Source: Archilochus colubris
Taxonomy: Eukaryota; Chordata; Aves; Apodiformes; Trochilidae
Assembly: GCA_023079485.1 (NCBI GenBank)
Contig: CM041083.1
Coordinates: forward strand, 65,405,196 to 65,469,195
Direction: 5' to 3'
DNA length: 64,000 nt
The translations under genes and the position numbers were made by a program. The number at the start of each line of letters is the position of its first letter. The first letter of the stretch is position 1. A model generated the notes under the pieces. The model saw only the letters and a list, made by a program, of their open reading frames with translations. It had not been told where the DNA came from and searched no databases. This document shows positions 58,583-64,000 of this stretch, in pieces.

Positions 58583-61500
58583 ATGAGGCGTCGGGGAGAT
58601 CGGACGCCCAAGGAGGAGGAGGGGGAGAGGAAGGGGGAGCAGAGCGCAGGTGAGACCTAACCCCCCAAGCAAGGTTGGGGGGGGGAAGGGGGAAAGGGCT
58701 GGGGAAGGGGTTCCCCTCATATGTGCCCCCCCCCCCCCCAGAAGAGTATCAGTGCACCGGCGTCCTGGAACTGGACTTCCCCGAGCTCTGTGCCCGCGCT
58801 GGTGTCACCGGTGTCCCCAAAGTCACACCCCGGCCCTCCCCCAGCTTCCCTGCGGATGGTGAGGGGGGCGTCGAGGGATCGGGTGTTCCCACAGACTCTT
58901 ATCCAACCCCCCCTTCCATGGTTTCCCAAAATCACCTCTGCAACTTCCCTGTGGATGAGGAGGGGGTCGGGAAGGTCCCCACAGACTCTGATTCCCCCAT
59001 GGGCTGGGGGTTCCAGTGAGGGGGGGTCCCTATGGGGGCGAGGGATCTCTCAAGTATGTGGGGGGGGGGGCACGAGTGTCACTATGGGGGTCTCCATGGG
59101 GGATTCCAGGACTGGGGCAGTCGGGCGATCTTTGGAGGGGGGGCAGTGGTTTCCTCTTGGGTGGTTCCCGGCTGGGTGGGGGGGTCCTGGGGAGGGGTCC
59201 CAATGCTGGAGTGTTTCTGGGTGACCCCATGTGAGTGGGACTCCCATTCTGGAGGTGCCCTCTTCCTCCGTGAGTGGGGAGGGGGAAGAGTCTGTGGGGA
59301 CCCCCTCTGAAACCCCTCCCCCGTGCCCCCTCCCGCAGACGAACCCGAGGAGCCGGGGCTGGGTGGGGTCCTGGCCCGCATCCACCACAAGTACCGTCCC
59401 CTCCAGCCCCGCCTAGAGGTGGAGGGGGACCCCCAGGACCCCCGCACCGCCCATGCCATCTTCCTGAGAGGTGAGTCCTGGGGGCAGGGGGGGGCAGCGA
59501 GGAGAATCCCCCCCAGGCACCCAGGAACGAGGAATGCCTGGAAATCAGCCTGGGGGGGGGTCCCATGGGGAGGTTCCTGTGGGGTCCTCGGGTGCGGGGG
59601 GCCCTGTGAGGGTGAAGGGGGCTGTCCCAGGGTGGGGAGGAGGGGGGGGCACGAGTGTCTTATGAGGGCTTCCTTGGGAGGGTTCAGGGCTTGGAGGGAG
59701 GGGTCTGTGAGGGTCCCGCGGGGTACGGGGAGGTCTCCCTTGGGGCTTCCCACTGCTAGGGAGGGGTCCCTGAGGGGTCTCACTGGGGGTGAGGGGGCTC
59801 CCGGGGCTGGGGAGGGGCCCATGAGTGTCCCTATTGGAATCTTCCTGGGAGGATTGCACGGCTGGGGCACTGGAGGGGTCCTTAGAGGGGGTCTCCCTGG
59901 GGGTCTCTTCGGGAGTCCCTATGTGGGCGGAGGTCCCTGTCCGGCTGTTCCTTCGCTCCTCACCGTGCCTGCTCACTCGGGAGGGGCCCAGACACACTTT
60001 GGAGGAGGGGGCGGGGGGTGTTCGTCCTTCCCTCTGTGCTCTATTCCCCCCCCTCCTCGACGCCCCCCGCAGGCTGGAAGCTGGAGGAGGAGGTGCTGGG
60101 GGTCTTCAGCCGGTGTTTGCCCTCCCTGGCGGGGCTGCAGGCACTGCAGTGAGTGCGGGCAGGGGGCGGGTGGGGGGTGTACAGATTTCCCCACCCCCCC
60201 TCCATGTCCCCGCCCACCCCCGACCCTCTGTTTGTGGACCCCCCCTCAGCCTCTGGAACGTCCCGCTGCCCGAGGGAGTGCTCCCAGCGCTGGTGGCACT
60301 GCTGGGGCGCTGCCCCCGCCTGCGGTACGCCTTGGGGGGGGGGGGGAGCTCACGGGGTTCATGGGGGATAATTGGGGTGCCGGGGGGGGGCAGGTGGGGT
60401 GTCATTAATACCCTTAGTGGGAGTGTGTGTCCCTCCGCAGCACATTCAGCCTGGAGGGGACCCCCATACCCGAGGCGGCCCTCCCGACCCTGATGGGCAG
60501 CAACAGCACGTGAGTGGGAGCCCCCTCCCCTCCCGGGACCGCCCGGTGGGTCCCCAGACGAGGAAGAAGCACACCCTCCCTCCTCCCCCCACTCCTGCAC
60601 TAAGCCCCCAGCCCCATTCCCTTAACCCCCCCGCCAGGAAGCCCCCCCCCCCCCGGGTGCCGGCAGCTGCCCGTGCCCCCCCTCCCCCAGGCTCTCCCAC
60701 CTTTCCCTGCGCTGTTCCCAGTTGGGGGACGCGGCCGCGCAGCTGCTGGGGGGGCTCCTGTCCACCCCCTCCGGGCCCCCTGCCCGCCTCGTCTCGCTCG
60801 TCCTCAGCTTCAACCGCATCTCGGACCTGGGGGTCAGCTACATCGCTAAGGTGGGGGGGGGCCTCTGGGGGTGGGACAGAACTGGGTGCCCCCCCCTCCC
60901 CGGCACCCATCGTCCCCCCCACCCCGCCCAGGGGTTGCGCTTGAATCGGTCGCTGCTGTCCCTGTCTCTCGCCAACAACGACATCGGCGACTCGGGGGCT
61001 ACCAGCCTGGCCGAGGTGGGTGCCCCCCCTCCCCATTTCTTCCCCTGGGAGTGGGGGTCCTGAGCCGGTGCTTGCACACCCGGCAAGCCCCACTGCCCCC
61101 CCTCGCCCCCGCAGGTCCTGGGACCCTTCCCCCTGACCCACCAAGAGGTGGTGCAGAGGCGGCGTCTGCTCTTGGCCCTGGGACGGCCCCTCACGGTGAG
61201 AGCCCCTTATTTGGGGGGGCGTCCCCACCCTGGGGGTGCCCCCTCACCCCAGAATTCCCCAGGGACCTCCTTCCAACACCCACACCCCCCCACCCCTGGT
61301 TGCCAGGGCCTCCTCTTCCCCTCCCGTTTTGTGCAGGCCAACGTTCCCTCCCGCCCTCCAGCCAAGGGCAGAGGGTCCCGGGGGAGTGAGGAGGCCCTGA
61401 GGACCCCCGCCCCCCCTCTTTGCAGTTGTTGAAGGATCAGAAAGAGCGAACCCAGAGCCTGCGCGGAATCCCCGACAGGTTGCTGCCGGGCAAAGTGGGC

Positions 61501-62232
61501 AAGACCACTCCCAAGAAGAAGGTGAGGAGGAGGTGGCATCGCCACGGGAAGGGGGGGAGGCAGGGGGGAGCTGCCCGATGCTCCCAGGCTGCGGGGCCAG
61601 CCCGTGCCTCAGTTTCCCCACCCTTTGCTGTGCGGGATGCACTTCTGCTCCCTTCCTTGCAGGAGCCGCCACGGAAGGAGGAGACCCGGCAGCCCAGAAA
61701 GGGTGAGTGAGGGGTGGGCGTCTCGGGGTGGGGGGGAAGCTGTGCCTGGCTCAGCCCCCTCACCCCCGTTCCCTTCCTCTTCAGCACCGGAGTCCAGACC
61801 CGCCCGGGGCAAAGAACCCAAACCCAGCGGCCAGGAGAAGCCGGAGGTGGGGAGGGGGCAGACGGGGAAAGGGAGGTCGTTCGAATTCTTGAGGGGCGAG
61901 GGAGGAGGGGAGCTGGTCTCCCCCCCTGCTTCAGACCTCCCTCCTCCCCCCTCGATTCGTGTCCAGGTGCCGGATCCACTGGAGAGTCCGCAGCCGCTGC
62001 TGGAGGAGGTGCGGGAGGAGCCGGGGGGCAGCCTCGTCCTGTCGGGGAATCGGGCGCTGCTCAACCTCAACCTCAGCCGTGAGTGCCTGGCGGGGGTGGG
62101 GGGGAGCTCCTCCCCACCTATGTCACGACAGACTTCCCCCCCCCCCCCAAGTGTGTCATGAAAACTGCCCCCCCTGCCCTCCCCCAGACAACCACATCTC
62201 GGAGCGGGGTCTCGCTGCATTCCTGTCAGCGT

Positions 62233-62267
<35 letters not shown>

Positions 62268-62504
62268 GGGACGGGGCGGGGGGGTCTGCGCTCCCTCTCC
62301 CTGGGGGTGAGTGCCATGGGGCTGGGGTCCCTGTGGGGCTGGCACTGCCCTGGAACAGGTCCTGATCCGCCACATCTCCCCCAGGGGAACCGCATCCCCC
62401 CCACCAGCCAGGCTCTGGGGAGGCTCCGGGAGCTGCTGCCCTGGGACCCCCAGAGCTTGGGGGGCCAGGACCAGGAGGAGGAGGAGCAGGATTTGGGCAC
62501 CTGA
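58583..62504 (+). CDS. LRRC71: LRRC71, leucine-rich repeat-containing protein 71 (15 coding exons, about 469 aa)
   Basis: Coding exons: 58583-58649, 58742-58858, 59339-59470, 60073-60148, 60250-60324, 60441-60509, 60691-60850, 60932-61015, 61115-61195, 61426-61521, 61663-61702, 61785-61846, 61967-62078, 62188-62306, 62385-62504. All phases join. CTGVLELDFPELCARAG near the N-terminus, ribonuclease-inhibitor-like LRRs (LVLSFNRISDLGVSYIA and LSLANNDIGDSGATSLAE), a charged low-complexity linker, a second LRR group (LLNLNLS then NHISERGLAAFL) and a poly-Q of nine residues match LRRC71. Human LRRC71 is 559 aa; the N-terminus and linker are shorter here. The molecular role is not established; expression in ciliated tissue suggests an axonemal function (inference). 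The first exon starts right after an AG acceptor, so a leader exon may be missing and the start codon is the least certain point. Confidence 0.85.
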
Positions 62505-62549
62505 CCTCCCCCCTTCCCGCCGCTCCCTTCCCCATTTACCTTCACCCAA

Positions 62550-62555
62550 AATAAA
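62550..62555 (+). terminator. LRRC71: Poly(A) signal of LRRC71 (AATAAA)
   Basis: AATAAA 46 bp after the LRRC71 stop codon. The AT-rich TATATAATATATATAATC stretch that follows at 62578-62600 lies between the two converging genes. Confidence 0.75.
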
Positions 62556-62599
62556 CTCCCTCGGCACTCCTGGCTCTATTATATATAATATATATAATC

Positions 62600-63187
62600 A
62601 GCCTCCCCCGCGTTGGGCCTCGCCCGAGAAGGAGGGGAGGGAGGGGGGGTGAGATGGGACCCCCCCGGTTGTCCCCCGGTTGTCCCCTGGGGTCACCGAT
62701 TGTTCCCGGGTGTCCGTGTGTCCCCCAGCTGCTCCGTGCCCCCCGTTCCCCCGGGCAGGGGGGGCCCCGGTGGGTATTTACAGGGTGGGGGGGGGAGGAG
62801 GGTGGCACGTTATGTACGTATTTATAGGCGGGGGGGGGGGAGAGTGGGGGTCGCAGCACGGAGAGGAACAGAACAAAGTGCATTTATACAGACTGGATCC
62901 AGCTCTCACGGCCGGGGGGGGGGCACGGGAGGGGCCGCCATGCAGTGGGGTGAAGGGGGGGGGCCCGGCTGCCACCCCCCCCCTCAGCCGGATCCTGCTG
63001 CTTCCTTCCAGCCGATCTCTCCCCCCCCCTCCCTCCACTGCAGTTTTGGGGGGGGGGAGTTTTTCGGGGGGGGGGGTGGGAGGGAAAGGGAGGCTGTGGG
63101 GCAGCTCTCCAGCTTTGGGGTGATTCTGGGGGGGCCATATCGTCGTTCTCCCCCCCCTTCTCCTCCCCCCCCCCGGCCCCACTGCAG
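62600..63187 (-). other. ARHGEF11: 3' UTR region of ARHGEF11 with candidate poly(A) signals
   Basis: Non-coding DNA downstream of the ARHGEF11 stop codon on the minus strand, rich in G runs on the plus strand. No canonical AATAAA is present on the minus strand. TATAAA variants lie at 62883-62888 and 62821-62826. The 3' UTR therefore probably ends 200-350 bp from the LRRC71 poly(A) site. No other gene is seen. Confidence 0.5.
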
Positions 63188-63963
63188 CTAAAGGGCGGCA
63201 GTGCCAGGGGGGGCCTCGGCGAGGGGGACTCTGGAGCCTGGAAGAGAGGGGGGGTGAGGAGGTGGAGGAGCAATAGGGAGGGGGACAAGAAGACAATGGA
63301 GTGACAACAAGGAACTGAGGGGGGGGGGGGCGAGGAGACAAGGTTGGGGGGTCAGGGCACCAGGAGGGGTGAGGGGACAATGGGACAGGGGACAAAGGGG
63401 GTGAGGGCAAAGGGGATAAGGGGGGGGACACATAGGAGGGGGTGTGAGGGGACAAGGGGGGACAGGGCAGGGTGGTCCTTACCAGGGGCATTGGTGGCAG
63501 GGCCCTGCAGACTCTGGAGGGCGCGGGACAGGGGACTGTCCCCTTCGAGGCTGTCCCCATCAGGGCTAGGGGGCTGCTGGGACCACCCGTCGGGCTGGGG
63601 GGGCGAGAAGCCCCCCAGAGGGGTGCGTCCCAGAGACTGGAGCAGCTCCCGGTGGGCGACTTCCATGGCCTGGGGACACACACACAGGTCAAGGGGGTGG
63701 CCCATGTCCCCCCCTCTGTGACACCCTGACACCCCCACCTCAGTTTTGGGGGGTGGGGGTGTGTCTCACCTTCAGCCTGTTGAGCTTCAGCCTCAGCTTC
63801 TCAATGGTGTGGAAGATCAGGTCCACGTCATGGGAGGGGTCTGGAGACCCCCTGGGGGTGCTGGGCTGGGGGGGGGCCTCATGCGGGGACCCCCTCGGGG
63901 GGGCGGGGGCCTGGGTGGGGCGTTGGGGCGGTCCCAAGGGCATGCTGACATAGAAGTAGTTAC
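63188..63963 (-). CDS. ARHGEF11: ARHGEF11 (PDZ-RhoGEF) C-terminus, last three coding exons, partial
   Basis: Minus-strand exons in transcription order: 63963-63770, 63669-63483 and 63237-63188 (stop TAG at 63190-63188). Phases join. The exons encode NYFYVSMP, then DLIFHTIEKLRLKLNRLK, then AMEVAHRELLQSLG followed by a Pro/Ser-rich tail ending GTAAL. These match the C-terminal coiled-coil and tail of ARHGEF11, a RhoA guanine-nucleotide exchange factor activated by G-alpha-12/13; its PDZ, RGS-like, DH and PH domains would lie beyond the right edge. The gene is convergent with LRRC71, as in human. The last coding exon encodes only 16 residues plus a split codon and ends differently from the human tail. 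Confidence 0.85.
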
Positions 63964-64000
63964 CTGAGAGGGGGAGGACAGCGTGAAGGGGGGGTGGGAC

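Noticed and set aside
61337..61385. A possible extra LRRC71 exon with acceptor GTGCAG and donor GTGAGG
   Set aside because: Its 49-nt length would shift the frame into exon 10, whereas exon 9 joins exon 10 directly in phase 0.

Overview
The window is a piece of a compact, very GC-rich vertebrate chromosome, almost certainly from a bird. The evidence is a dozen CR1 LINE fragments with the typical avian 3' end, introns often only 80-120 bp long, and a gene set that in chicken lies on a GC-rich microchromosome. It is eukaryotic genomic DNA throughout: there are no bacterial operons, no CRISPR arrays and no viral genes.

Six protein-coding genes were rebuilt exon by exon from splice sites, codon phase and homology to families I know. 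They are PRCC (+, 7 coding exons, 4849-19706, 483 aa), INSRR (+, 22 coding exons, 23167-34910, 1325 aa), NTRK1/TrkA (+, 17 coding exons, 36714-45700, 786 aa), PEAR1 (+, 20 coding exons, 50279-57511, about 903 aa), LRRC71 (+, 15 coding exons, 58583-62504, about 469 aa) and the last three coding exons of ARHGEF11 (-, 63188-63963, running off the right edge). All assigned exons join in phase without internal stops. The block corresponds to the human 1q23 neighbourhood PRCC-SH2D2A-INSRR-NTRK1-PEAR1-LRRC71-ARHGEF11. Two things differ from human as I remember it: INSRR lies on the same strand as NTRK1 instead of head-to-head with it, and no SH2D2A is visible.

Layout. 1-2240 holds A-rich and 10-11 bp tandem repeats, including a CATGGAAA minisatellite. 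3900-5300 is the PRCC CpG-island promoter, with four ZNF143/THAP11-like motifs. The PRCC introns are filled by very different arrays: a CR1 segment amplified in tandem, a 1.75 kb TAAAA array, a 1.1 kb GCTGA array resembling an immunoglobulin switch region, an 850 bp G/T-only tract, a 540 bp CTTCTC array grown inside a CR1, and a 1.4 kb CT tract. INSRR introns 2 and 13 hold CCTT and CCCTT arrays. From NTRK1 rightwards the DNA is denser, with short introns and small minisatellites.

Functionally the genes are neighbours rather than a pathway. INSRR (alkali-sensing insulin-receptor relative) and NTRK1 (NGF receptor) are paralogous receptor tyrosine kinases. PEAR1 is an EGF-repeat platelet/endothelial receptor, PRCC a nuclear splicing and mitotic-checkpoint factor, LRRC71 an uncharacterised (probably axonemal) LRR protein, and ARHGEF11 a RhoGEF. 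The most interesting signals are non-genic. CR1 copies appear to act as seeds of new tandem arrays (three separate cases), and a nested CR1 composite is present twice, about 99% identical and inverted, 28 kb apart in PRCC and NTRK1. A switch-like repeat abuts a PRCC splice acceptor. PEAR1 has a decayed EGF exon, and exon ends have been copied into introns in INSRR and PEAR1.
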